Shown here piece by piece: positions 15,911 to 24,978 of a DNA stretch of 64,000 bases. Position numbers and translations under genes: made by a program. Within the stretch, counting starts at the first letter, position 1. Each line of letters opens with the position of its first letter. The notes beneath the pieces are model-generated. The model made no database searches, had not been told where the DNA came from, and saw only the letters and a program-made list of their open reading frames with translations. Source of the stretch: JAIVGZ01 sp964552205 (GTDB lineage Bacteria > Pseudomonadota > Gammaproteobacteria > Natronospirales > JAIVGZ01); NCBI GenBank assembly GCA_964552205.1, contig CAZKFT010000008.1, forward strand, positions 1 to 64,000. Direction: 5' to 3'.

Positions 15911-17152
15911 ATGTCCTACCAGCACATCCGCCTGCCGGAAGCAGGAACCAAGGTCACCATTCAGGACGGCAAGCTGAATGTTCCAGACAATCCCATCCTC
16001 GGCTATGTGGAGGGGGACGGCATTGGTGCGGATATCACGCCCGCCTGTTTGCGCATCTGGGATGCCGCAGTGGAGAAGGCCTACGGCGGCAAGCGCAAGG
16101 TGCATTGGTGTGAGATCTATCTGGGCGAGAAGGCACAGAAGCTGTACGACGGAAACTTCTTCCCCGATGAAACCCTCACCGCCATCAAGGATTTGGTCGT
16201 CAGCATCAAGGGGCCCCTGACAACGCCGGTCGGTGGCGGCTTCCGTTCACTCAATGTCACCCTGCGACAGGACCTCGACCTGTATGCCTGTGTGCGTCCG
16301 GTCAAACATTATAGTGGTGTGCCTTCGCCGCTGAAAAAACCGGAAGAAGTCGATGTGGTGATTTTCCGTGAGAACACCGAGGACGTCTACGCAGGTATCG
16401 AATATGCCTCCGGGTCCCCCGAAAACAAAAAGCTCGCCAAATTCCTGCGCGAGGAAATGGGTGCGAAGTTCTTCGAGGATGCAGGGCTCGGTGTGAAGCC
16501 GATTTCTCCGTTCGGATCCAAACGCCTGGTACGCAAAGCCATCGAGTACGCGATTGCCTATGACCGGGAGTCGGTGACCTTGGTGCACAAGGGCAACATC
16601 ATGAAGTTCACCGAGGGTGCATTCCGCTCCTGGGGATATGAGCTTGCGAAGGAAGAGTTCGGCGCGGAGCTTCTGGACGGTGGCCCGTGGATGCACTTCA
16701 AGAACCCGAAAACCGGAAAGACCATCGTCATCAAGGATGAAATCGCGGACATCATGTTCCAGAAGCTGCTGCTACGGCCAGGTGAGTTTGACGTGCTGGC
16801 CACGCCCAATCTCAATGGCGACTACCTGTCCGACGCTGTCGCGGCAGAGGTGGGTGGTGTGGGGATCGCGCCCGGTGGCAACATCGGTGACCACTTGGCG
16901 GTGTTCGAGGCCACCCATGGAACCGCGCCCAAGCATGCCGGTCTGGACAAAGCGAATCCTGGTTCGTTGTTGTTCTCTGGCGTGATGATGTTGGAGTACA
17001 TCGGCTGGCACGAGGCGGCTCAGCTGGTTCAGTCCGGTTACGAGAAGGCAGTGGCTTCCAAGGTTGTCACCTACGATTTTGCTCGCCAGATGGACGGCGC
17101 GACCGAAGTCAGCACCAGCAAATTCGCCGACGAAGTCATCAAGCGCCTCTGA
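15911..17152 (+). CDS. icd: isocitrate dehydrogenase, NADP-dependent
   Basis: Icd oxidatively decarboxylates isocitrate to 2-oxoglutarate in the TCA cycle. The 413 residues show the type I pattern: GDGIGADI, the substrate loop FRSLNVTLRQDLDLYACVRP with its regulatory serine position, and HKGNIMKFTEGAF. NADP preference is suggested by TYDFAR near the C-terminus (the Tyr and Arg positions that hold the 2'-phosphate in E. coli Icd) and by Lys in HGTAPKHAG, although the adjacent Tyr is replaced by His. A GGGGAG ribosome binding site supports the start. Confidence 0.95.
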   Translation: MSYQHIRLPEAGTKVTIQDGKLNVPDNPILGYVEGDGIGADITPACLRIWDAAVEKAYGGKRKVHWCEIYLGEKAQKLYDGNFFPDETLTAIKDLVVSIKGPLTTPVGGGFRSLNVTLRQDLDLYACVRPVKHYSGVPSPLKKPEEVDVVIFRENTEDVYAGIEYASGSPENKKLAKFLREEMGAKFFEDAGLGVKPISPFGSKRLVRKAIEYAIAYDRESVTLVHKGNIMKFTEGAFRSWGYELAKEEFGAELLDGGPWMHFKNPKTGKTIVIKDEIADIMFQKLLLRPGEFDVLATPNLNGDYLSDAVAAEVGGVGIAPGGNIGDHLAVFEATHGTAPKHAGLDKANPGSLLFSGVMMLEYIGWHEAAQLVQSGYEKAVASKVVTYDFARQMDGATEVSTSKFADEVIKRL

Positions 17153-17159
17153 GAGAAAC

Positions 17160-20100
17160 ATGAGCAAGAAAGTCGAACGCGGCCTGTCCGCTCTGTGGCT
17201 CGCTGACGAGAGCGAGTGCGTCCGTTCCCTGTTGGAACAGGCGCGCCTTGAAGATGATGCAAGGCAACGCATCACCGGAAGGGCGATGTTGTTGGTCGAG
17301 CGCGTGCGTGAGGCGGCCGCTGATAAGGGTGGCGTAGAGGCGCTGATGCAACAGTACGACCTGTCCTCGGAGGAGGGCGTGGTCCTGATGTGCATGGCAG
17401 AAGCGCTGTTGCGCATTCCGGACGCAGATACGGCGGACAAGCTGATAGCGGACAAACTCGCTGACGGTGACTGGGCGGCACACCGCGGTCAAAGCCGGTC
17501 CCTGTTTGTGAATGCCTCCACATGGGGGCTGATGCTGACGGGTAAGGTCGTCCTAGTGGACGATGAAACGCAAAAGGATCCTGCCGGATTCGTTAAAAAC
17601 ATGGTCGCGCGTCTGGGCGAACCCGTCATTCGAACCGCCGTGCGGCAGGCGATGCGCATCATGGGCTTCCAATTTGTCATGGGTCGCACTATCGAGGAGG
17701 CCTTGGAGCGCGCCGACACCAAGGCGCATAAGCCCTACCGTCACTCCTACGACATGCTCGGCGAAGCGGCGCTGACGGCCAAGGACGCGACCCGCTACCT
17801 TGACGCTTATCGTTCGGCAATCCGAGCCATCTCCGCGAAAGTGAAAGCGGGTGAGTCCGTGTTCGCTGCGCCGAGTATCTCGGTGAAGCTGTCCGCATTA
17901 CACCCGAGATATGAATTCGCACAGCGCGAGCGCGTCATGCAAGAGTTGGTGCCACGGGTACTCGAGTTGGCAATGCAAGCGAAGCAGGGCGGCATCGCTT
18001 TGACCATTGATGCCGAAGAGGCGGACCGTCTCGAGCTTTCTCTGGATGTCATTGAAGCGGTGTACCGCTCCCCGGAACTGGAAGGATGGGAGGGTTTCGG
18101 GCTTGCCGTGCAGGCCTATCAGAAGCGTGCCATCAAACTGGTGGAGTGGGTTGTCACGCTGGCCCGCGAGGTTGGCCGGCGAATGCCCGTTCGGCTTGTG
18201 AAGGGCGCGTATTGGGATTCGGAAATCAAGCGCGCCCAGGAGCGCGGTCTTGCGGGTTACCCGGTGTTCACGCGCAAGGCATCGACTGATGTTTCCTATC
18301 TGGCCTGTGCCCGCAAGTTGCTCGCTGCCAGCGAGGTCATCTATCCCCAGTTCGCTACCCACAACGCCCACACTTTGTCGTCTATTCTTGAAATGGCCGG
18401 CGAGGATGTTGAGTTCGAGTTCCAGCGTCTGCATGGCATGGGCATGGACCTCTACGCACAAGTTGAGCGGCCATGTCGCGTGTATGCACCGGTCGGAAGC
18501 CACGAGGACTTGCTTCCATACCTGGTTCGTCGCTTGCTCGAGAATGGCGCCAACTCCAGCTTCGTGAACCGCATTTCCGATGAACGAATTCCTGTCGCTG
18601 AAATCGTGGCGGACCCGGTGGCGGAGGTCGAGAAACTGACAGTCATCCCACACCCTCGAATTCCGCTTCCGCGGGACTTGTATGGCGAAGGACGAACGAA
18701 TTCCTCCGGCCTCAACCTGTGGGACGATGCAGTGGTCTCGCGTATTTCCGGAGAGATGAAGCGTGAAGCAAGCGACATTCGACATGCGGCGCCCATCGTT
18801 TCAGGGGAACGCATCGAGCGTGGTAGTCAGCGGGAGGTCAGGAACCCTGCATTTCTCGACCGAGTTGTCGGCTACGCCTATGACATTGATGAGCAGGGCT
18901 TGGACGCTGCGCTGGACGCCGCACACCGGGCACAAGTTGGCTGGGACAAGACGCCAGCGGCAGACCGTGCAGCCGCACTTGAGCGGGCAGCCGACCTGTT
19001 CGAGGACCACACAGCTGAGTTGATGGCGCTGTGTACCAATGAGGCCGGGAAGTCTCTACCCGACGGCATCGCGGAGGTTCGTGAGGCGGTCGACTTCCTG
19101 CGTTATTACGCCCAGTGCGCACGCCGTGACTTCGGTGAGCCGATGGTCATGCCGGGACCGACCGGTGAAAGCAATGAGTTGTCCTTGCACGGTCGTGGCG
19201 TGTTTCTCGCCATCAGCCCATGGAATTTCCCCCTGGCAATTTTTACAGGGCAGGTTGCGGCGGCACTTGCGGCGGGCAACACCGTGTTGGCCAAGCCCGC
19301 TGAAACCACCACACTCATCGGCGCGCGCGCCGTCGAGCTCATGCATCAGGCAGGTATTCCTGCAGACACGCTGCATCTGATTCCCGGGCGTGGAAGCGTT
19401 ATTGGCAAGCGACTGATCCCGGATCCGCGTATCGCAGGCGTCGTGTTCACCGGTTCCACAGAAGTGGCACAGACCATCAATCGGCAACTGGCAGCGCGCG
19501 ATGGGGCCATCCCGGTCTTGATTGCCGAAACCGGTGGGCAAAACGCCATGCTGGTGGATAGCTCCGCGCTACCGGAGCAAGTGGTTCTGGATGTAGTCGC
19601 TTCGGCGTTCAACTCGGCTGGCCAGCGCTGCTCGGCACTACGCGTTCTCTGTCTGCAGGAGGACATCGCGGCCAAGGTTCTTGACTTGCTGTCCGGATAC
19701 ATGGACGAGTTGCGCATCGGTGACCCATCGGACCTCAGCACGGATGTTGGACCTGTGATTGACAAGCCCTCTCTCGACACGCTCAACGCGCATGCAGAAA
19801 AGATCGCGGGCTTGGGCAAGGTGGTCAAGCGCATCCCCGTTCCTGCGGATGCCAACGGGCATTTCTTTTCCCCGATGGCGGTGGAAATCAGCGGAATCGA
19901 TGTACTGGAGCGTGAGGTGTTCGGGCCGGTACTGCACATCGTTCGCTGGAAAGGCAATGAACTGGGCAAGGTCATTGAGGCCATCAACCGCACGGGATAC
20001 GGACTCACGCTCGGCGTACATTCCCGCATCGAGGCGACCCAGCGCAAGGTTCAACGCAATGTGCGTGTGGGCAATACCTATATCAACCGCAACATGATCG

Positions 20101-20264
20101 GTGCGGTTGTGGGTGTGCAACCCTTCGGCGGGCAGGGGCTGTCTGGAACGGGACCCAAAGCCGGAGGCCCACACTACCTGCATCGCTTCGCCACCGAGCG
20201 CACTCTTACTATCAACACCGCTGCGGTAGGCGGCAATGCAAGTCTGCTATCGTTGTCCGACTGA
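17160..20264 (+). CDS. putA: bifunctional proline dehydrogenase / L-glutamate gamma-semialdehyde dehydrogenase PutA
   Basis: PutA oxidises proline to glutamate in two steps, with FAD in the first domain and NAD+ in the second. The 1034-residue product has the PRODH barrel (residues about 100-480, with SIKLSALHPRYE-like SISVKLSALHPRYE and LVKGAYWDSEIK) and an ALDH domain (about 560-1020) with ISPWNFPLAIFTGQ, the general-base glutamate region IAETGGQNAMLVD and the catalytic Cys in NSAGQRCSALR. It lacks the N-terminal ribbon-helix-helix domain of E. coli PutA, so it is an enzyme only. The ATG at 17160 follows the icd stop by 7 bases. Confidence 0.96.
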   Translation: MSKKVERGLSALWLADESECVRSLLEQARLEDDARQRITGRAMLLVERVREAAADKGGVEALMQQYDLSSEEGVVLMCMAEALLRIPDADTADKLIADKLADGDWAAHRGQSRSLFVNASTWGLMLTGKVVLVDDETQKDPAGFVKNMVARLGEPVIRTAVRQAMRIMGFQFVMGRTIEEALERADTKAHKPYRHSYDMLGEAALTAKDATRYLDAYRSAIRAISAKVKAGESVFAAPSISVKLSALHPRYEFAQRERVMQELVPRVLELAMQAKQGGIALTIDAEEADRLELSLDVIEAVYRSPELEGWEGFGLAVQAYQKRAIKLVEWVVTLAREVGRRMPVRLVKGAYWDSEIKRAQERGLAGYPVFTRKASTDVSYLACARKLLAASEVIYPQFATHNAHTLSSILEMAGEDVEFEFQRLHGMGMDLYAQVERPCRVYAPVGSHEDLLPYLVRRLLENGANSSFVNRISDERIPVAEIVADPVAEVEKLTVIPHPRIPLPRDLYGEGRTNSSGLNLWDDAVVSRISGEMKREASDIRHAAPIVSGERIERGSQREVRNPAFLDRVVGYAYDIDEQGLDAALDAAHRAQVGWDKTPAADRAAALERAADLFEDHTAELMALCTNEAGKSLPDGIAEVREAVDFLRYYAQCARRDFGEPMVMPGPTGESNELSLHGRGVFLAISPWNFPLAIFTGQVAAALAAGNTVLAKPAETTTLIGARAVELMHQAGIPADTLHLIPGRGSVIGKRLIPDPRIAGVVFTGSTEVAQTINRQLAARDGAIPVLIAETGGQNAMLVDSSALPEQVVLDVVASAFNSAGQRCSALRVLCLQEDIAAKVLDLLSGYMDELRIGDPSDLSTDVGPVIDKPSLDTLNAHAEKIAGLGKVVKRIPVPADANGHFFSPMAVEISGIDVLEREVFGPVLHIVRWKGNELGKVIEAINRTGYGLTLGVHSRIEATQRKVQRNVRVGNTYINRNMIGAVVGVQPFGGQGLSGTGPKAGGPHYLHRFATERTLTINTAAVGGNASLLSLSD

Positions 20265-20290
20265 CGTCGAGAACCCGGGGAGGTGGAAAT

Positions 20291-20578
20291 ATGAGCCTAA
20301 AGGACAGCTACGAGAAAAAACTGCGGGCACAGCTGGATGAGTGGAAACTCGAGATAAATGTGCTCAAGGCGAAAGCTGACAAGGCCGATGCCGAGGCCCA
20401 ACTCGAATTTTACAAGCAGGTCGAACAACTCAGGGAGATGCAGGAACGTGCAAGGAATCGTCTCGACACGCTACGCGATGCGAGTGACGATGCTTGGGAG
20501 GATATGAAAGCCGGCATGGAAAGTGCCTGGTTGTCGCTCGGTACTGCGATCAAGTCGGCAAAGTCCCGCTTCAAATGA
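20291..20578 (+). CDS. small coiled-coil protein of unknown function
   Basis: The 95-residue protein is almost wholly charged and helical (KLRAQLDEWKLEINVLKAKA, EQLREMQERARNRLDTLRD), with heptad-like spacing expected for a coiled coil. It has no signal peptide, membrane segment or cysteine. GGGGAGGTGG just upstream is a strong ribosome binding site for the ATG at 20291. Its stop overlaps the start of the next gene (ATGA). Similar short proteins are often annotated as coiled-coil or stress-response proteins; I cannot assign a function. Confidence 0.8.
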   Translation: MSLKDSYEKKLRAQLDEWKLEINVLKAKADKADAEAQLEFYKQVEQLREMQERARNRLDTLRDASDDAWEDMKAGMESAWLSLGTAIKSAKSRFK

Positions 20579-21765
20579 GCAAAGAAGAACAACATCAGCC
20601 TGGGCAGGGTATGTCCACCCGCGCGGTCTGGAGCGGGGAGGCCGCGCTAGGCCCCGATGGCGTCACGGTCACACCGGTCTATCACGGCGTCACCTTCGGC
20701 TTCGAGAACATGGAGGCGTGGCTTGAGGTCGCCACCATGCGGCGACCCGGTCATATCTATTCTCGGAATACCAATCCCACCGTCGCGGTATTCGAAGCGA
20801 AGGTGCGCGACCTGGAAGGCGCGGAAGACGCGACGAGTTTCGCCACCGGTATGGCCGCGGTCAGCAACACCTTGTTCACGCTGCTGTCACCGGGAGACCG
20901 CGTGGTGAGCGTGACCGACACCTATGGCGGGACCAACAAGATTTTCGTCGAATTCCTGCCCAGATTCGGCATCGAAGCCACCTTGTGCGATACCGAAGAT
21001 GCTGAAGCCATCGAAGCTGCCGTCGCACCGGGTTGCAAGGTTTTGTATCTCGAGACGCCAACCAACCCGACCCTGAAGGTCTTGGATATCCAGCGTCTCT
21101 CACGGGCAGCGCACAAGGTTGGTGCGATTGTGGTGGTTGACAATACTTTCGCCACTCCAATCAACCAGACACCTCTGGCATTGGGGGCAGACCTTGTCCT
21201 CCATAGCGCGACGAAATTTCTCGGCGGTCACTCCGATGCGATGGGGGGCGTGGTATGCGGTTCGGCTGCGCTGGTCAGGCCCATCTACCATTTCCGCGAG
21301 ATCAATGGCGCATCCCTCGATGCGATGTCCGCCTTCCTGCTTACCCGTGGCATCAAGACGCTCGAGATTCGTGTCGAGCGGCAGAATGCGAGTGCCTTGC
21401 GCATCGCGGAGTGGTTGTCCCGGCATCCCGCTGTGGAGGCGGTGCACTATCCCGGACTCCAGTCGCATCCTGGTCACGCGATTGCGCAGTCGCAGATGCG
21501 TGGATTCGGGGGTGTTCTCGCGTTCTCACTTCGAGGTGGCTACGACGCGATGCAACGCTTCGTCGATCGCGTGAAGATCGGACACCGGGCGGCAAGTCTA
21601 GGCTCCGTGGGCACGCTTGTCGGTCCGCCGGCGGCCACCAGCCATGTCGAGTTGAACGCGGAGGAACGCGCAGCCGCTGGCATCCCGGAGGGATTGGTGC
21701 GTTACTCGGTCGGCATCGAGAATGCTGACGACCTGATCGCGGATCTCGACCAAGCGCTGGCATGA
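20575..21765 (+). CDS. trans-sulfuration family PLP enzyme (cystathionine gamma-synthase/lyase-like)
   Basis: The 396-residue protein belongs to the Cys/Met metabolism PLP family. Diagnostic pieces are STRAVWSGE near the start, YSRNTNPTVAVFEAKVRDLEGA, the aspartate region VVVDNTFATP and the PLP lysine in HSATKFLGGHSDAMGG. Members include cystathionine gamma-synthase, cystathionine lyases and methionine gamma-lyase; the exact reaction cannot be fixed from these motifs. The ATG at 20575 overlaps the preceding stop by 4 bases and the frame before it lies inside that gene. A second in-frame ATG at 20611 is possible. It overlaps the M20 peptidase downstream. Confidence 0.85.
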   Translation: MSKEEQHQPGQGMSTRAVWSGEAALGPDGVTVTPVYHGVTFGFENMEAWLEVATMRRPGHIYSRNTNPTVAVFEAKVRDLEGAEDATSFATGMAAVSNTLFTLLSPGDRVVSVTDTYGGTNKIFVEFLPRFGIEATLCDTEDAEAIEAAVAPGCKVLYLETPTNPTLKVLDIQRLSRAAHKVGAIVVVDNTFATPINQTPLALGADLVLHSATKFLGGHSDAMGGVVCGSAALVRPIYHFREINGASLDAMSAFLLTRGIKTLEIRVERQNASALRIAEWLSRHPAVEAVHYPGLQSHPGHAIAQSQMRGFGGVLAFSLRGGYDAMQRFVDRVKIGHRAASLGSVGTLVGPPAATSHVELNAEERAAAGIPEGLVRYSVGIENADDLIADLDQALA

Positions 21766-23024
21766 CACCACAAGAGAGAGATGTCCTTGCCGCCGTGGAT
21801 ACCGCGGGGTTGGTTGAAACGCTCCGCGGGTTGATTCGCTTTCGGAGTGACCGGGGTGACGAGGTGCCAGTGCAGGAGCACATGGCCGGATTGCTCTCCG
21901 GTCTCGGAATGGATACCGACATTTGGGAAATCGACCTCGACACGCTTCGCCAACACCCTTCCTATGGCGCCGAAATCGAGCGCGACCGTGCATTGGGTGT
22001 CGTTGGGCGGTGGGGGCAGGGCAAGGGACCATGCTTGATACTGAACGGGCATGTGGATGTGGTTCCAGCCGGTGAACTGGATCGCTGGACCGTGCCACCC
22101 TTCGACGGCACCGTGCGGGATGGTCGGGTCTACGGCCGCGGTACTGCCGACATGAAAGGGGGCGTCTGTTGCGCTCTGTACGCGGTCAAGGCACTGCGAG
22201 ATGCAGGCATCCAGCTCAAAGGAAGCGTGATGATCCAGTCTGTCGCCGGTGAGGAAGACGGCGGCATGGGAACGCTCGCCGCCATCGAGCGCGGCCATAC
22301 AGCGGATGCAGCAATCATTCTGGAGCCCACGCAACTGGTGGTGGCGCCAGCCCAGGCCGGTGCCCTGAGTTTCCGGATTGCCATCCCCGGGCGCGCCGCG
22401 CATGGCGCATTGCGCGCGGAGGGGGTCGACCCACTGGACAGGTTCCCGGTGATGCTTGCTGCACTGCGGAATCTGGAGGCGCGTCGCAATGAACGCCTCC
22501 GGCATCCTTTATATTCTGACTATGCGATCCCTTTCGCTATTTGCGTGGGCAAGTTGCGCGGTGGAATCTGGGCGTCGACGGTTGCGGAGACACTCGTACT
22601 GGAAGGTCGTTATGGCATCGGGATTGGTGAGGATCCGGAGTCCGCACGCGCAGAGCTTGAGGAAGCGGTAGCACAGGTGGCAGCTGAAGACGCGTGGTTA
22701 AGAGCCAACCCACCCCAGGTGGAGTGGTGGGGTGCGAGGTATCTTCCGGCAGACATCCCCGCTGATCACAAGTTGGTGACGACCATCACGGGCGCATTTC
22801 AGGATGCGAACAGCCGGGCGACATCAATCCAGGGCATGCCCTACGGGGCGGATATGCATCTGCTCGTACATCAGGGCAGTACCCCCACGGTGATATTCGG
22901 TCCGGGCGACGTCCGCCTCGCACACGCACCGGACGAGTCGATTCCCATCGCCGAACTCACCGAGGCCACCCGCACACTTGCACTCGCCATACTTCGGTTT
23001 TGCGGTCCGGCTCCCAACGCTTGA
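21762..23024 (+). CDS. M20 family metallopeptidase/deacylase (ArgE/DapE-like)
   Basis: The 420-residue zinc amidohydrolase has the M20 metal and catalytic motifs: NGHVDVVPAG (His, Asp), GRGTADMKGGVCCALYA (bridging Asp) and SVAGEEDGGMGTLAA (base Glu and metal Glu), with an inserted dimerisation domain (AQAGALSFRIAIPGRAAHGA). Family members deacylate acetylornithine, succinyl-diaminopimelate or other N-acyl amino acids. There is no arginine or lysine biosynthesis neighbour, so the substrate is open. The ATGA overlap with the preceding PLP enzyme suggests joint catabolism of an acylated or sulfur amino acid, which is inference. Confidence 0.85.
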   Translation: MTPQERDVLAAVDTAGLVETLRGLIRFRSDRGDEVPVQEHMAGLLSGLGMDTDIWEIDLDTLRQHPSYGAEIERDRALGVVGRWGQGKGPCLILNGHVDVVPAGELDRWTVPPFDGTVRDGRVYGRGTADMKGGVCCALYAVKALRDAGIQLKGSVMIQSVAGEEDGGMGTLAAIERGHTADAAIILEPTQLVVAPAQAGALSFRIAIPGRAAHGALRAEGVDPLDRFPVMLAALRNLEARRNERLRHPLYSDYAIPFAICVGKLRGGIWASTVAETLVLEGRYGIGIGEDPESARAELEEAVAQVAAEDAWLRANPPQVEWWGARYLPADIPADHKLVTTITGAFQDANSRATSIQGMPYGADMHLLVHQGSTPTVIFGPGDVRLAHAPDESIPIAELTEATRTLALAILRFCGPAPNA

Positions 23025-23073
23025 AAGCGTTCCAGTCGGAGAGCAACAATTGTCATCAATTGGGGGCACCACT

Positions 23074-23445
23074 ATGAGCATGAATCCGGTTGGATGGTTC
23101 GAAATTTATGTTGGCAATATGGCGCGCGCGAAGGCGTTTTACGAGAATGTCTTGGGGGTTGTTTTGGAACCCATGGCTGTCGATGCGCTGGAGATGATGG
23201 CGTTTCCGTCCGACCCCGAGGGAGGCGGCACCACCGGGGCCTTGGTGTGTACGGAGCACGTCAAACCCGGAGGCAATAGCACGGTCGTCTATTTCAATTG
23301 CCGTGATTGCGAGGAAGAGGCAGCCAGGGTCGAACCGGCAGGCGGCAAGCTGTTAAGGGCGAAATTCAGTATCGGCGACTTTGGCTTCGTTGCGCTCGCC
23401 TATGATACCGAGGGCAATCTCATCGGTTTGCATTCTTGGACTTGA
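23074..23445 (+). CDS. VOC (glyoxalase/bleomycin resistance) superfamily protein
   Basis: The 123-residue protein shows the VOC pattern: VGWFEIYVGNMARAKAFYEN at the start and a second half with GDFGFVALAYDTEGNLIGLHS, the usual end of such domains. These are small metal-binding dioxygenase or isomerase-like folds, many with no known reaction. The metal ligands would be Glu in EIYV and Glu in DTEGN plus others not certain here. The ATG at 23074 gives the family N-terminus; upstream in-frame codons overlap the M20 gene. Confidence 0.85.
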   Translation: MSMNPVGWFEIYVGNMARAKAFYENVLGVVLEPMAVDALEMMAFPSDPEGGGTTGALVCTEHVKPGGNSTVVYFNCRDCEEEAARVEPAGGKLLRAKFSIGDFGFVALAYDTEGNLIGLHSWT

Positions 23446-23461
23446 GAGGTATCTTGCACAC

Positions 23462-24058
23462 ATGCACTCCGCCCTCGACGCACTCAACGAACTCAAAGAA
23501 GGCAACGCGCGGTTCCTGTCCGGTATCCAGCGCCGCGGCACATTCCTTTCCCAGGCGCGCCGCAAGGAACTCTGCGATGGGCAGGCGCCGTTTGCCGTGA
23601 TTCTTGGCTGTTCCGATTCACGTGTGCCGGTGGAGTTGATATTTGATCAGGGCTTGGGCGACTTGTTCGTCATCCGCGTTGCCGGCAATATTGTCGCGCC
23701 CTCAGGTATCGGAAGCATCGAGTTTGCCACGGCGATGTTCGGTACCCGGCTGGTGGTTGTCATGGGCCATACGCAATGCGGAGCCGTTGCAGCGACCCTT
23801 GCTGAAATGCAGAGACCTACGGACCTGCAGTCGCGCAACCTCCAATTTATCGTCAATCGCATCAAGCCCAACATCGAGGGACTCACGCACATTGACGAGG
23901 CCGTGCATGCCAATGTGCACGCCTCTGTGCTGGCCCTTCGCCATGGGTCCGAAGTACTGGAGAATATGGTCCAGAACGAAGGGCTGCTGATTGTTGGTGC
24001 GGAATATTCCCTTGAAACCGGCAAGGTCGATTTCTTCGACGAGCCTGCCGGGCAATGA
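23462..24058 (+). CDS. beta-class carbonic anhydrase
   Basis: The enzyme interconverts CO2 and bicarbonate with a zinc ion. The 198 residues contain the beta-class ligands C50 in GCSDSRVP (with D52 and R54) and H103/C106 in GHTQCGAV. Length and order fit prokaryotic beta carbonic anhydrases. The ATG at 23462 is chosen because the helix SALDALNELKEGNARFLSG is the normal N-terminus; the longer frame runs back into the VOC gene. The stop overlaps the ABC ATPase start (ATGA), an unusual pairing. Confidence 0.93.
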   Translation: MHSALDALNELKEGNARFLSGIQRRGTFLSQARRKELCDGQAPFAVILGCSDSRVPVELIFDQGLGDLFVIRVAGNIVAPSGIGSIEFATAMFGTRLVVVMGHTQCGAVAATLAEMQRPTDLQSRNLQFIVNRIKPNIEGLTHIDEAVHANVHASVLALRHGSEVLENMVQNEGLLIVGAEYSLETGKVDFFDEPAGQ

Positions 24059-24978
24059 TCAAGGTAGAAGCACTCGCAAAGAAGTACGCCAACGGCCAGG
24101 TCGCGTTGCACCCGGTCAATCTTGAAGTGCGGCGGGGCGAGATATTCGCGTTGCTCGGCCCCAATGGCGCCGGCAAGACCACCCTGATCAGCATCATCTG
24201 CGGCATCGTCACCCCAAGCGCCGGGCAGGTCTTGGTTGACGGCTTCGACATCATCACCCAATACCGCGAGACTCGGCGTCGTATCGGCCTCGTGCCCCAA
24301 GAATTGCATACCGACATGTTCGTGACGGTTGGCGACACCGTGCGGTTCAGTCGCGGACTATACGGTTTGCCGCCCGATCCCGCGCGTATCGAGAAGGTGC
24401 TGCGAGATCTGTCGCTGTGGGACCGTAGGAAGGACCGGATCATGACGCTGTCCGGTGGCATGAAGCGTCGCGTCATGATCGCGAAGGCACTCGCACATGA
24501 GCCCACGGTATTGTTTCTGGACGAGCCGACTGCGGGCGTGGATGTTGAGTTGCGTCGTGACATGTGGGCGCTGGTGCGTGGACTTCGCGACCAGGGAGTT
24601 ACAGTGGTTCTTACAACCCACTACATTGAGGAGGCCGAGGAGATGGCCGACCGTGTCGGCGTCATTCGCAAGGGCGAGTTGATATTGGTCGAAGAAACCC
24701 GCGCACTGATGAAGACGCTTGGTCGCAAACATTTGACATTGCACCTGGTGACCCCGCTTGCATCCGTACCGGATTCATTATCCAACTGGACCTTGTCGTT
24801 GACAGGCGATGGTCAGGAGCTGGTCTATACCTTCGATGCAAGTGTAGAACACCGTGCCGTGCCAGCGTTGCTCACCGCGTTGCGGGACGCAGGAATCGAT
24901 TTTGTGGACCTGAACACCCGGCAGAGCTCTCTCGAGGAGATCTTCGTGGATCTTGTCAGCGAGCGGAGTCCGGCATGA
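24055..24978 (+). CDS. ABC transporter ATP-binding protein (ABC-2 exporter)
   Basis: The 307-residue ATPase has Walker A GPNGAGKTT, Q-loop VPQELH, signature LSGGMKRRVM, Walker B TVLFLDEPTAGVD and H-loop TTHY. The C-terminal extension with QSSLEEIFVDL is typical of ATPases paired with ABC-2 permeases such as YadG. It overlaps both the carbonic anhydrase gene and the permease gene by 4 bases. E. coli has a similar layout: can is next to yadGH, so this is a conserved association. The exported substrate is unknown. Confidence 0.93.
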   Translation: MIKVEALAKKYANGQVALHPVNLEVRRGEIFALLGPNGAGKTTLISIICGIVTPSAGQVLVDGFDIITQYRETRRRIGLVPQELHTDMFVTVGDTVRFSRGLYGLPPDPARIEKVLRDLSLWDRRKDRIMTLSGGMKRRVMIAKALAHEPTVLFLDEPTAGVDVELRRDMWALVRGLRDQGVTVVLTTHYIEEAEEMADRVGVIRKGELILVEETRALMKTLGRKHLTLHLVTPLASVPDSLSNWTLSLTGDGQELVYTFDASVEHRAVPALLTALRDAGIDFVDLNTRQSSLEEIFVDLVSERSPA

